Positions 15,967 through 24,923 of a stretch of DNA of 64,000 nt are shown piece by piece. Below the pieces are notes generated by a model. It was not told the DNA's origin, did not search any database, and saw nothing but the letters and a program-made list of their open reading frames with translations. The translations under genes and the position numbers were made by a program. The stretch is from Mycolicibacterium celeriflavum. GTDB taxonomy: Bacteria > Actinomycetota > Actinomycetes > Mycobacteriales > Mycobacteriaceae. The stretch covers positions 1,488,001 to 1,552,000 of the forward strand of contig NZ_AP022591.1 of the NCBI RefSeq assembly GCF_010731795.1. Direction: 5' to 3'. Within the stretch, counting starts at the first letter, position 1; each line of letters starts with the position of its first letter.

Positions 15967-17775
15967 TCAGGCCAGATAGTCCGGCGGCAGCCCGTCGAGC
16001 ATGCCCTTGATCATCCGTACGGCGTACTCCGAGGAGCCGCCACCGACGATCAGCGCGGCGAACGCCATGTCGCCGCGGTACCCCGCGAACCAGGAGTGCG
16101 ACCCGCCCGCGAACTCCGCCTCACCGGTTTTGCCTCGCACGTCGCCGGCACCCTGCAGATCCTCGGCGGTGCCGTTGGTCACCACCAGCCGCATCATCGG
16201 CCGCAGCCCCTCGAGCATTTTCTGGCTGATCGGCTCCGGCGCATCGTGTACCACCGTCGGCCTGCCCTGAATGAGTTGCGGCACCGGTGTTTCCCCGGCC
16301 GCGACGGTCGCTGCGGCCATCGCCATGCCGAACGGGCTGGCCAGCACTTTGCCCTGCCCGAAGCCGTCTTCGGTGCGCTCGGCGAGGTCGACCGTCGGCG
16401 GCACCGACCCGGTCACGGTCGTGAGCCCCTCGATCTCGTAATCGGTGCCGATGCCGTACTTCGCCGCGGCCTTTGTCAGACCGCGCGGCGGCATCCGGCT
16501 GGCCAGTTCGGCGAACGTGGTGTTGCACGAACTGGCGAAGGCCCGCGACATCGGCACGGTGCCGAGGTCGAACCCGCCGTAGTTGGGCACCGTGCGGTGG
16601 CCGATGTCCATCGTGCCGGGGCACGGAAGCAACGTGTTGGGGGTGGCCATGTCGCGTTCGATGGCCGCCCCGGCGGTCACCATCTTGAACGTCGATCCCG
16701 GCGGATACAGGCCGTTGGTGGCGATCAGGCCCTCGGTGTCGGCCGACGCGTTCTGCGCCACCGCGAGGATCTCGCCGGTGGACGGTTTGACGACGACGAT
16801 CATCGCCTTCTTGCCGGTGAAGTCAACGGCGTTCTGCGCGGCGTTCTGGACCGCGCGGTCGAGGCTGATCGTGATCGAGGGGGCGGGCTCGCCCGGCACC
16901 TCGTTGAGCACGCCGACGTCGACGCCGTTCTGGTTGACGGTGACCACCCGCCAGCCCGCCTGACCGCTGAGTTCGCCGACCACCGCCTTCTTGACCTCGC
17001 TGATGATCGCGGGCGCGAAACTCTCGTCGGTGGGCAGTATTTCGGCCAGCGGCGTGATGACCACACCGGGTCGGGACCCGATCGCGGCGGCCACCCGGTC
17101 ATGGTCGGACTTGCGCAGCGTGATCAGGTTCAGCGGCTGCTTCGACGAGCTGGCCTGCTCCGCGAGCCGCTGAGCGTCCAACGTGTTGTCGAACGGCCGC
17201 AGTGCGTCGACGACGGCGCGCGCGGTCGGCATCAGCTCTTCGCCTGCCGCGCCGGCGTCCAACGCGTAGCTGTAGTGGTAACCGGGCACCAGCACCTCGG
17301 TGCCACCACGCTCGATCACCGAGGCCCGCGGCGGTTCGTCGGCCCGCAGCGCGAAGGTTTGGTTCTCGCCGAGTCTCGGGTGCAGTCCGGTGGTGCTCCA
17401 CCGCACCTCCCACCGGCCCTCTTCGCGGACCATGTTCAGCTGCCCGTCGTAGGTCCAGGTGCGGTCCTTCGGCAGATGCCAGGTGTATCGGTAGGTGACG
17501 CTTCCGGTGTCCTCGGCGTACTCGGAGCCCAGGATCTGGGTGTCCAAGTGGGTGGCCTGCAGACCCGCCCACGCCGCGTTGAGCGCTTCGCGCGCCTCGG
17601 CGGGCCGGTCGCTGAGCTCGGCCGCTCGGGTGGTGTCGCCGGTGGCCAGCGCGGCGAAGAATTTCTCGGCGGCCGGTTCGGGTCCAGCGGGCTTGGGCGT
17701 ACAGGCGCTGTTGAGGCTCACGACCACTGCTCCAACCACCAGCAGGGCTGCGACACGTGATGCTGTAGTTGCCAT
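15967..17775 (-). CDS. Penicillin-binding lipoprotein (Rv2864c-like transpeptidase)
   Basis: A 602-residue class B PBP (Mtb Rv2864c is 603). A signal peptide ends in LNSAC (Cys25), so it is a lipoprotein. The N-terminal NTF2-like MecA_N domain spans about 30-145, followed by a dimerisation part and the transpeptidase domain with SxxK STFK (Ser361), SCN near 417 and KTG at Lys549. It should cross-link peptidoglycan outside the membrane and bind beta-lactams; the MecA_N domain relates it to low-affinity PBPs such as PBP2a. It sits alone with an upstream 141-base gap that shows no clear structure. Confidence 0.9.
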   Translation of the reverse strand: MATTASRVAALLVVGAVVVSLNSACTPKPAGPEPAAEKFFAALATGDTTRAAELSDRPAEAREALNAAWAGLQATHLDTQILGSEYAEDTGSVTYRYTWHLPKDRTWTYDGQLNMVREEGRWEVRWSTTGLHPRLGENQTFALRADEPPRASVIERGGTEVLVPGYHYSYALDAGAAGEELMPTARAVVDALRPFDNTLDAQRLAEQASSSKQPLNLITLRKSDHDRVAAAIGSRPGVVITPLAEILPTDESFAPAIISEVKKAVVGELSGQAGWRVVTVNQNGVDVGVLNEVPGEPAPSITISLDRAVQNAAQNAVDFTGKKAMIVVVKPSTGEILAVAQNASADTEGLIATNGLYPPGSTFKMVTAGAAIERDMATPNTLLPCPGTMDIGHRTVPNYGGFDLGTVPMSRAFASSCNTTFAELASRMPPRGLTKAAAKYGIGTDYEIEGLTTVTGSVPPTVDLAERTEDGFGQGKVLASPFGMAMAAATVAAGETPVPQLIQGRPTVVHDAPEPISQKMLEGLRPMMRLVVTNGTAEDLQGAGDVRGKTGEAEFAGGSHSWFAGYRGDMAFAALIVGGGSSEYAVRMIKGMLDGLPPDYLA

Positions 17776-17916
17776 TGGGGCAGATGTTACGAACTCGAGA
17801 CCTGCAACCGCGGGAGGCGCACCGGTTTCTGCCCCGTCAGTCGGCTTAACGGGTGGATCGCCCGCACCCGCTGCATGCGATCAACCCCTTAGTGGGCGGA
17901 CGCGGCCAGAGAGCGG

Positions 17917-18576
17917 CTAGGAACCCGCCGCCGGTGCCCGCACCACCAACGGCACCGCCGGGAAATAGGCGGCCATTTCCGACCGCGACTTGCGCAACGC
18001 GGCGGTGCCGTACCCCTGCTTGCGGTAGTCGGGGTGGATCCAGATCCGCACGTTGACCTCGCCGCCCACGAGGTCGCCGAACACCATGCCGACCTTCTCG
18101 GTGCCCTGCACCGCGACCAGCCAGGCGGCCTCCTCGGCGTCGACGCGCCGCAACCCGATGCGAATCTCGTCGTCGAGGTCGCCCGCCGGGGCTCGCGACC
18201 CGTCGCCGGCCTCGCGGACATCCTGGGTGCGGGCGGCGAAGATGTCGCGGTCGGCTGCCGCGAGGAACGGACGCAGCACCAGGCTGTCGGCCGTCCGGAC
18301 GGGTTCGCCCATGGTGAAGCTCAGCTGATTGTTGAGGTCCTCGAGTTCGGCGGCGATTCGGCGCCGCGACACCTTGGTCAGCCGGTCGAACGACAAGCGC
18401 AGCACCGCTTCGGCGGCCACGTGCGACGCGCCGAGCATGTCCGCGATCGCCTCGATGGCCGCGTCGTAGTCCTCGGAATCCACGATGATGTCGAGGAGTT
18501 CGTGCCGCCGCTCCAGCGCCCGGACCATCGTGTCGGCGATCTCTCTGCGCGCGATTGTGCGATCGTCGTCAGCCAT
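17917..18576 (-). CDS. GNAT acetyltransferase with a GyrA-tower-like N-terminal region
   Basis: A 219-residue fusion. The C-terminal part (about 130-215) is a short GNAT-like domain (IWIHPDYRKQGYGTAALRKS as the acetyl-CoA loop). The N-terminal part (about 12-85; ERRHELLDIIVDSEDYDAAI and AAEAVLRLSFDRLTKVSRRR) follows the pattern of the GyrA tower coiled coil, where HIL.GL...DEVI.LIR...QAQAILDMQLRRL...ER.RI is conserved. It lacks the gyrase catalytic Tyr and the beta-pinwheel. It could bind gyrase or mimic its coiled coil; the role is unknown. It lies 36 bases after the next GNAT gene on the same strand. Confidence 0.65.
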   Translation of the reverse strand: MADDDRTIARREIADTMVRALERRHELLDIIVDSEDYDAAIEAIADMLGASHVAAEAVLRLSFDRLTKVSRRRIAAELEDLNNQLSFTMGEPVRTADSLVLRPFLAAADRDIFAARTQDVREAGDGSRAPAGDLDDEIRIGLRRVDAEEAAWLVAVQGTEKVGMVFGDLVGGEVNVRIWIHPDYRKQGYGTAALRKSRSEMAAYFPAVPLVVRAPAAGS

Positions 18577-18612
18577 GACGTGAGCGTAGGACAGACGGGC
18601 GGGGAGGAACCG

Positions 18613-19467
18613 TCAGTCGAGCAGAACCGTCGCGAACGTTCCCACCTGACGGAAGCCGACGCGGTCGTAGGTGGCTCTGGCGACCGCGTTGAAGTCGTTG
18701 ACGTACAAGCTCGCCGTGCGACCGGACCGCACCACGGCCGACGCCAAAGTGGCGGTACCCGCGGTGCCCAGACCGCGGCCACGCCAGTCGGGGTGCACCC
18801 ACACACCCTGAATCTGCCCGACGGACGGCGACTGCGAGCCGACCTCGGCCTTGAACACCACCTCGCCGCGTTCGAAGCGGGCCCAGGCGCGGCCGGCGGC
18901 GATCAGCCCGGCGACGCGGCGACGGTAACCACGACCGCCGTCGCCGAGGCGCGGGTCGATGCCGACCTCACCGATGAACATGTCGATCGAGGCGACGAGG
19001 TATGCGTCGAGTTCGTCGGCGCGCACCTGGCGTACGGCCGGATCGAGGGCGCATTGCGGCGGTGTGCTCAGCGCCATCAACGGCTGATGCTCGCGCACGT
19101 CACGCGCGCTGCCCCAGGCCGGCTCCAGGCGACGCCACATCGGCAGCACCAACTCGGCCCGCCCGACCAGCGACGAGCAGCGCCGCGCGGTGCTCATCGC
19201 CTTCTCGGCGAACGCGTATAGGTCACTTGCCGCGCCGCGCAACGGAATCAGGTTCGCGCCGGCGTAGCACAGCGATTCGGTGGGCCGGCGCCGCGTCCAC
19301 AGTTCGCCGCCGATCGCCGACGGCTCCACACCGTGTTCGGCGACCCGGCAGGCGACCATGCAGGATCCGACCGGATCCTCGTCGAGGACCCGCATCACCG
19401 CGCCGACGTCGCGCACCACGGAGACCCGTCGCTCGTCGACGTGACGAAACAGCGGCGGTGCCGACAT
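18613..19467 (-). CDS. GNAT-family acetyltransferase, Rv2867c-like
   Basis: A 284-residue protein, the same length recalled for Rv2867c. The C-terminal half holds the GNAT core: VWVHPDWRGRGLGTAGTATL binds acetyl-CoA and LYVNDFNAVARATYDRVGF is the closing helix/strand. The N-terminal half is a divergent second GNAT-like domain (DUF4081 type). It follows ispG in the same direction, 56 bases downstream of it, as in M. tuberculosis. Its substrate is unknown; an acetyl acceptor linked to isoprenoid or cell-wall genes is only suggested by synteny. Confidence 0.82.
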   Translation of the reverse strand: MSAPPLFRHVDERRVSVVRDVGAVMRVLDEDPVGSCMVACRVAEHGVEPSAIGGELWTRRRPTESLCYAGANLIPLRGAASDLYAFAEKAMSTARRCSSLVGRAELVLPMWRRLEPAWGSARDVREHQPLMALSTPPQCALDPAVRQVRADELDAYLVASIDMFIGEVGIDPRLGDGGRGYRRRVAGLIAAGRAWARFERGEVVFKAEVGSQSPSVGQIQGVWVHPDWRGRGLGTAGTATLASAVVRSGRTASLYVNDFNAVARATYDRVGFRQVGTFATVLLD

Positions 19468-19523
19468 GGGAACTCTTTCTAACCGACGCCGGGCGGGGAG
19501 TCACCCAGTGTGTGGGATCACAC

Positions 19524-20705
19524 TCAGCTTACGGTCACGACCGGCGAACCGCTGGTATCTGTTCCGGGCTCTGTGTTCATCTGGTCGGCCAACCGCATCG
19601 CCTCTTCGATCAGCGTCTCGACGATCTGCGCCTCGGGGACGGTCTTGATCACCTCACCCTTGACGAAGATCTGCCCCTTGCCGTTGCCCGACGCGACACC
19701 GAGATCAGCTTCCCGAGCCTCGCCCGGGCCGTTGACCACGCAGCCCATCACCGCGACACGCAACGGAACCTCCATGCCCTCGAGTCCGGCGGTGACTTCG
19801 TTGGCCAGCGTGTAAACGTCGACCTGGGCGCGTCCACACGACGGGCACGACACGATCTCCAGCGACCGCGGACGCAGGTTCAGCGATTCGAGTATCTGGT
19901 TGCCGACCTTGACCTCCTCGGCGGGCGGCGCAGACAGCGAGACGCGGATGGTGTCGCCGATCCCCTTCGACAGCAGCGCACCGAATGCGACCGCCGACTT
20001 GATGGTGCCCTGGAAGGCCGGGCCCGCCTCGGTGACACCGAGATGCAGCGGATAGTCACACTGCGCGGCCAACTGCTCGTAAGCGGCCACCATCACGACC
20101 GGGTCGTTGTGCTTGACACTGATCTTGATATCGCCGAAGCCGTGCTCTTCGAACAGCGACGCCTCCCACAGCGCAGACTCGACCAGCGCCTCGGGCGTGG
20201 CCTTGCCGTACTTCTCCATGAAACGCTTGTCCAGCGATCCGGCGTTGACGCCGATGCGAATCGGAATGCCTGCGGCGCCTGCGGCTTTGGCGACCTCGCC
20301 GACCCGGCCGTCGAACTCCTTGATGTTGCCGGGGTTGACGCGCACGGCGGCGCAACCGGCGTCGATCGCGGCGAAGATGTACTTCGGCTGGAAGTGGATG
20401 TCGGCGATTACCGGGATCTTCGACTTCTTCGCGATGGCCGGGAGCGCGTCGGCGTCCTCCTGGCGCGGGCACGCCACCCGGACGATGTCGCAACCGGATG
20501 CGGTCAACTCCGCGATCTGCTGCAGCGTGCTGTTGACGTCGTGGGTCTTGGTGGTGCACATGGACTGCACCGCGATCGGGTGGTCGCTGCCGATGCCGAC
20601 ATCGCCGACCATCAACTGGCGGGTCTTGCGCCGCGGGGCCAGAACCGGTGCCGGTGGGGCCGGCATACCGAGGCCTATCTGTTGCCCAATGCTGCCGACG
20701 GACAT
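19524..20705 (-). CDS. ispG: 4-hydroxy-3-methylbut-2-enyl diphosphate synthase IspG
   Basis: A 393-residue enzyme of the MEP isoprenoid pathway that reductively opens MEcPP to HMBPP. The N-terminal TIM barrel contains [10 protein letters not shown] and VRVNPGN; the C-terminal domain supplies the [4Fe-4S] cysteines in SCPSCGRAQ and CVVNGPGEA and a conserved Glu beyond. The start follows GGAGAGTT, seven bases after the rip1 stop, in the order dxr-rip1-ispG on the minus strand (Rv2870c-Rv2868c). Fully consistent with mycobacterial GcpE. Confidence 0.95.
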   Translation of the reverse strand: MSVGSIGQQIGLGMPAPPAPVLAPRRKTRQLMVGDVGIGSDHPIAVQSMCTTKTHDVNSTLQQIAELTASGCDIVRVACPRQEDADALPAIAKKSKIPVIADIHFQPKYIFAAIDAGCAAVRVNPGNIKEFDGRVGEVAKAAGAAGIPIRIGVNAGSLDKRFMEKYGKATPEALVESALWEASLFEEHGFGDIKISVKHNDPVVMVAAYEQLAAQCDYPLHLGVTEAGPAFQGTIKSAVAFGALLSKGIGDTIRVSLSAPPAEEVKVGNQILESLNLRPRSLEIVSCPSCGRAQVDVYTLANEVTAGLEGMEVPLRVAVMGCVVNGPGEAREADLGVASGNGKGQIFVKGEVIKTVPEAQIVETLIEEAMRLADQMNTEPGTDTSGSPVVTVS

Positions 20706-20712
20706 AACTCTC

Positions 20713-21936
20713 CTACTGGAAGATTCTGATCGGGTTGACGAAGTCGGCGGTCACGGTCAACAGCATGTAGCCGGCCACCACGACGAGGATCACGTACGTG
20801 GCGGGCATCAGCTTGAGGTAGTTGACCGGACCCGCGGCCACCATGCCGCGTGCCGACCGGATCATGTTTCGGATTTTCTCGTAGAACGCGATCGCGATGT
20901 GGCCACCGTCGAACGGCAACAGCGGAACGAGGTTGATCGCGCCGAGCACGAAGTTCAACTGGGCCAGGAAGAACCAGAACGCCACCCACAGCCCCTGGTC
21001 GACGGCGTCGCCGCCGATGATGCTGGCGCCGACCACGCTGATCGGTGTCTCGGGGTCGCGTTCCTCGCCGGCGATGGAGCGCACCAACGCACCCATCTTG
21101 GTCGGCAGCTTGGCCAGCGACTTGCCGATCTCCACGGCGAGGTCGCCGGTGAACGCGAACGTGCCCGGCACCGCCGTCAGCGCGTTGTACTGGGTCGGTC
21201 CGAACCGTGCCGCGGTGATGCCGACCGAGCCGACCGGCTCGGGCGCGGACGTGTCACCGTCGGTGACCCAGCGCTGGGCCGGGACGACGTCGACGAGCGT
21301 GGTGAACTCGCTGCCATCGCGTTGCACCGTGAACTGCGTGGGCTCGTCGAGTTTGCGCACAGCGGTGACCAGCTCGTCGAAGTTGGCCACCGGGGTGTCA
21401 CCGATCTTGACCACGGTGTCGCCGGCCTCGATGCCGGCGGCGGCGGCCGGCGAGGGGGCCAGGCAGTCGCCGAGCTGGCCCTTGCTGACTTCGGCCTTCA
21501 CGCACGACGTCTCGCCGACGATCGCGGTGGTCGGCGCATGCAGGTTGGGCAGTCCCCAGACGACCGCGATGCCGTAGATCAGCACCAGGCCGATGACGAA
21601 GTTCATGGCGGGGCCTGCGCCCAGCACCGCGGCCCGCTTCCAGGTCTTCTGCTTGTACATCGCGCGGTCCCGTTCGTCGGGCGCGAGTTCCTCGATCGAC
21701 GTCATGCCCGCGATGTCGCAGAACCCGCCGAGCGGGACCGCCTTGACGCCGTATTCGGTCCGGTCGCCGAGCTTGTTCGTGCGCCAGGTGGACCACAGCG
21801 TCGGGCCGAAGCCGACGAAGTAGCGGCGCACCTTCATGCCGGTGGCGCGCGCCACCCACATGTGGCCGCATTCGTGCAGGGCCACCGACACCAGGATGGC
21901 CAACGCGAACAGCGCGACACCGATGAACCACATCAT
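20713..21936 (-). CDS. rip1: Site-2 protease Rip1 (RseP family)
   Basis: A 407-residue intramembrane zinc metalloprotease. Zinc ligands HECGH are at residues 21-25 in the first membrane helix, and the third ligand Asp is in the LLPFDGGH segment near the C-terminus. A PDZ domain (about 115-205; [15 protein letters not shown]) lies between. Rip1 cleaves anti-sigma factors such as RskA, RslA and RsmA in mycobacteria, thereby releasing SigK, SigL and SigM. That is relevant because a SigK-like promoter lies before the fasciclin gene 1.2 kb away. The ATG overlaps the dxr stop by four bases. Confidence 0.93.
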   Translation of the reverse strand: MMWFIGVALFALAILVSVALHECGHMWVARATGMKVRRYFVGFGPTLWSTWRTNKLGDRTEYGVKAVPLGGFCDIAGMTSIEELAPDERDRAMYKQKTWKRAAVLGAGPAMNFVIGLVLIYGIAVVWGLPNLHAPTTAIVGETSCVKAEVSKGQLGDCLAPSPAAAAGIEAGDTVVKIGDTPVANFDELVTAVRKLDEPTQFTVQRDGSEFTTLVDVVPAQRWVTDGDTSAPEPVGSVGITAARFGPTQYNALTAVPGTFAFTGDLAVEIGKSLAKLPTKMGALVRSIAGEERDPETPISVVGASIIGGDAVDQGLWVAFWFFLAQLNFVLGAINLVPLLPFDGGHIAIAFYEKIRNMIRSARGMVAAGPVNYLKLMPATYVILVVVAGYMLLTVTADFVNPIRIFQ

Positions 21937-23093
21937 CTGGTGGTGATTACCTCCCGCTCGACCGCGCGCTGCGCGCGGTCACGTGCCCACTGCTGGGCAT
22001 CAAGTACGTCTTCCACGGTAGCCGGTTCGGCGGCCCACTGGTCGGCAGCGCGCAGCACGTCGCCGATGGTGCGCACGATGGCCGGGAAACGGATGCGCCC
22101 GTCGAGGAACGCCGCCGCCGCTTCCTCGTTGGCGGCGTTGTAGACCGCGGTCAGGCAGCCGCCCGCTTCGCCCGCCCGGCGAGCCAGGCTCACCGCCGGG
22201 AACACCTCATCGTCGAGCGGCTCGAAATCCCAGGTCGACACGGTGGAGAAGTCGCAGGCCAGCGCGGCCGCGGGGACCCGTTGGGGCCAGCCCAGCGCCA
22301 GCGCGATCGGCAGCTTCATGTCCGGCGGACTGGCCTGTGCCAGCGTCGAACCGTCGGTGAAGGTGACCATCGAGTGCACGACCGACTGCGGGTGAACCAC
22401 CACCTCGATGCGGTCGTAGGGCACCCCGAACAGCAGGTGGGTTTCGATAAGCTCCAGCCCCTTGTTGACCAGCGAGGCCGAGTTCAGCGTGTTCATCGGG
22501 CCCATCGACCAGGTGGGATGGGCACCGGCCTGCTCAGGGGTGGCCGCTTCCAGCTTGTCTGGGGTCCAGCCGCGGAACGGGCCACCCGACGCGGTCAGCA
22601 CGATCTTGGCGACCTCGTCCGGGGTGCCGCCGCGCAGGCACTGGGCCATCGCGGAGTGTTCGGAGTCGACGGGCACGATCTGGCCCGGCTGGGCCGCTTT
22701 GAGCACCAGTGGTCCACCGGCGACCAAGGATTCCTTGTTGGCCAGGGCCAGCCGCGCGCCGGTCGCCAGCGCGGCGAGCGTCGGTTCGAGCCCCAGTGCG
22801 CCGACGAGCGCGTTGAGCACCACGTCGGCCTCGGTGTTCTCGACGAGTCGGGTGACGGCCTGCGGTCCGGCGTAGGTGACGTCGCCGACGCGCGCGGCGG
22901 CGCTTTCGTCGGCTACGGCGATGTTGGTCACACCGGTCGCGGCGCGCTGGCGCGCCAGCAGGTCCGGGTTGCCGCCGCCGGCGGCCAGGCCGACGACCTC
23001 GAAGCGATCGGGATTGGCGCCGATGACCTCCAGCGCCTGGGTACCGATCGACCCGGTGCTGCCGAGGATCAGCACGCGTCGTCTTGCACTCAC
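21933..23093 (-). CDS. dxr: 1-deoxy-D-xylulose 5-phosphate reductoisomerase
   Basis: A 386-residue Dxr that makes MEP from DXP; the fosmidomycin target. The N-terminal NADPH motif GSTGSIGTQ follows immediately on the start, the metal/substrate site shows VDSEHSAM, and TASGGPFRG forms the flexible loop region. The GTG at 23093 gives the usual short N-terminus ([11 protein letters not shown]); a start at 23117 would add eight unsupported residues. It heads dxr-rip1-ispG, overlapping rip1. Confidence 0.94.
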   Translation of the reverse strand: MSARRRVLILGSTGSIGTQALEVIGANPDRFEVVGLAAGGGNPDLLARQRAATGVTNIAVADESAAARVGDVTYAGPQAVTRLVENTEADVVLNALVGALGLEPTLAALATGARLALANKESLVAGGPLVLKAAQPGQIVPVDSEHSAMAQCLRGGTPDEVAKIVLTASGGPFRGWTPDKLEAATPEQAGAHPTWSMGPMNTLNSASLVNKGLELIETHLLFGVPYDRIEVVVHPQSVVHSMVTFTDGSTLAQASPPDMKLPIALALGWPQRVPAAALACDFSTVSTWDFEPLDDEVFPAVSLARRAGEAGGCLTAVYNAANEEAAAAFLDGRIRFPAIVRTIGDVLRAADQWAAEPATVEDVLDAQQWARDRAQRAVEREVITTR

Positions 23094-23177
23094 CGAACCA
23101 TTGTGCCGCCTGCGCACGGCGCGACGTCACCCGGCGAGTCAGCGGCGCACCCGAATGTGACGCAAATCTGACGCAAT

Positions 23178-23205
23178 CCATCCGCCTTGCGACGTGGATC
23201 CGAAT
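23178..23205 (+). promoter_or_regulatory. SigK-type promoter upstream of the fasciclin lipoprotein gene
   Basis: CCATCC at 23178-23183 and CCGAAT at 23200-23205 are separated by 16 bases. This matches the consensus I recall for mycobacterial SigK promoters (CCATCC, about 16-17 bases, CCGAAT), which drive mpt83 and mpt70 in M. tuberculosis. It lies 56 bases before the start codon. No sigK gene is in the window. Confidence 0.7.
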
Positions 23206-23261
23206 CTTCGGGTGTCACAGCAGAGGGCGGCACCGGCCCGTCCGCGACAAGGGAGCAGCGC

Positions 23262-23933
23262 ATGAATATCGAGTTCCGCAAGTCCGTCACGGCGGCGGGG
23301 GTGGCCGCGGCCGCGATCCTGACCTTCTCGGCGTGTTCGAACGACACCACCAGCCCGGCGCCCACCGCCGCCGCGCAGACCACTGCCGGTGCGACCAGCG
23401 TCGCGCCCACCCCGATGGATCGGCCGATGGACCCGGCCGCCGGTCTGGTCGGTCCCGGATGTGCCGACTACGCCGCCCAGAACCCCACGGGCCCGGGATC
23501 GGTGTCGGGGATGGCGCTGGATCCGGTGACCGTCGCCGCGGCGAACAACCCGATGTTGACCACGCTGACCTCGGCGCTGTCGGGCAAGCTCAACCCGGAC
23601 GTGAACCTCGTCGAAACCCTCGACAGCAGCCAGTTCACGGTGTTCGCCCCGACCGATGACGCATTCGCAAAGCTCGATCCGGCGACCATCGAGAAACTGA
23701 AGACCGACTCGGATCTGCTGACGAGCATCCTGACCTACCACGTGGTGCCCGGCCAGGCAGATCCGGCGCAGGTGATCGGCACGCACAAGACGGTGCAGGG
23801 CGCCGAGGTCGACGTCACCGGTGGCGGTGAGGCCATCAAGGCCAACGACGCCAACGTGGTGTGCGGTGGCGTGCGCACCGCCAATGCGACCGTGTACCTC
23901 ATCGACGCGGTGCTGATGCCTCCGATGAATTGA
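23262..23933 (+). CDS. mpt83: Fasciclin-domain lipoprotein, MPT83-like
   Basis: A 223-residue secreted protein. The signal peptide ends in FSAC (Cys25), followed by a long Ser/Thr/Ala/Pro linker that is probably glycosylated in MPT83. The FAS1 domain (about 85-220) has the H1 box [13 protein letters not shown] and the H2 box [11 protein letters not shown]83/MPT70 are surface or secreted adhesion-like proteins. The ATG has the ribosome site GGGAG. Synteny (after dxr) and the SigK-like promoter support orthology with Rv2873, although dipZ and mpt70 are absent here. Confidence 0.88.
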   Translation: MNIEFRKSVTAAGVAAAAILTFSACSNDTTSPAPTAAAQTTAGATSVAPTPMDRPMDPAAGLVGPGCADYAAQNPTGPGSVSGMALDPVTVAAANNPMLTTLTSALSGKLNPDVNLVETLDSSQFTVFAPTDDAFAKLDPATIEKLKTDSDLLTSILTYHVVPGQADPAQVIGTHKTVQGAEVDVTGGGEAIKANDANVVCGGVRTANATVYLIDAVLMPPMN

Positions 23934-24008
23934 TCCGCGGCACAACAGGACTGGAGGGCAGCCCGATCCCCCAACGGGCTGCTCTCCCTCCCGCTCGGTG
24001 GCGCAGCC

Positions 24009-24884
24009 TCAGGTCCGCACCCTCGCGATGATGTCCTCGGCGAACCTCTCGATGGGCTCCTTGTACCGCTCGACACCACCACCGGACGCCAGGTCCATCC
24101 CCATCCACGGACTGCACATGACCGCGGTGATCCCGGCGTCTCCGGCCCGCTTGTACAAGTCCGGCGACGGTGGTTCCAGCAGCGCCAGCATGATGGCGAA
24201 CGGTTCGCCCTCGCGGCCGTACTCGCGCAGCAGCGAGCGCAACTTCTGCGCGTAGCCGACTGCGTCGTCCCACTTGTAGGCGTAGCCCACCCAGCCGTCA
24301 CAGAGTCGTGCTGCGCGACGGAGTGCCGCCTCGGACTCCCCTCCGCACAGAATCGGCACCGGCGCGACGGGATGAGGTTCGATCATCATCTCCGGCACCT
24401 GGTAGTTCTCACCGCTCCACGACACCCAGCCGCCCCGCCACAGCGCCCGCAGCGCGGGGATCATCTCGTCGAGGCGCTTGCCGCGGTTGCTGAAATCCTG
24501 GCCCATCAACTCGTATTCCTCGCGCATCCAGCCGACGCCCGCGGCCAGCGACACCCGCCCGTCGGACAGCACTGAGGCCGTCGCGACCTGCTTGGCCACC
24601 TCGAGCAGCGGACGCGCCGGCGCAATGTAGACGGCGTTGGAGAACCGCAACCGCTTCGTCACCGCCGCCATCGCGCCGATCTGCACCCAGCAGTCCGGCC
24701 AGGCGGTCTCGGGCGCCCACATCGGCTTGCCGGTCGGTGAGTCGGGATACGGCGAGGCGAGCTCGCGGGGATAGATCATGTGGTCCGAGCAGACCATCCC
24801 GTCGTAGCCGGCCTCGTCGAAGGTGCGTGCGAGACCGAGAATTTCTGACGTTTTCATGAACGCGGTGCCGGACCAGAATTCCAT
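24009..24884 (-). CDS. F420-dependent LLM-class oxidoreductase
   Basis: A 291-residue luciferase-like monooxygenase-fold protein: SDHMIYP and RLRFSNAVYIAPARPLLEVAKQ match the F420-binding LLM subfamily, with VSLAAGVGWMREEY after. These enzymes transfer hydride using cofactor F420 in the cytosol. It reads away from the photolyase gene, 39 bases apart, so the two share a divergent promoter region. The substrate is unknown. Confidence 0.82.
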   Translation of the reverse strand: MEFWSGTAFMKTSEILGLARTFDEAGYDGMVCSDHMIYPRELASPYPDSPTGKPMWAPETAWPDCWVQIGAMAAVTKRLRFSNAVYIAPARPLLEVAKQVATASVLSDGRVSLAAGVGWMREEYELMGQDFSNRGKRLDEMIPALRALWRGGWVSWSGENYQVPEMMIEPHPVAPVPILCGGESEAALRRAARLCDGWVGYAYKWDDAVGYAQKLRSLLREYGREGEPFAIMLALLEPPSPDLYKRAGDAGITAVMCSPWMGMDLASGGGVERYKEPIERFAEDIIARVRT

Positions 24885-24923
24885 CCTGTTTCTCTATCGC
24901 GAATTCCGGGCAGCATCAATGCC

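Noticed and set aside
15649..17760. A 703-residue open frame on the plus strand.
   Set aside because: It is the complement of the penicillin-binding lipoprotein gene, Arg/His/Gly/Asp-rich with no domain, as high-GC shadows are.
19811..19820. Another TGTAAAC match, as a possible eighth dyad.
   Set aside because: It lies inside ispG coding sequence and has no TKACA half-site 14 bases away.
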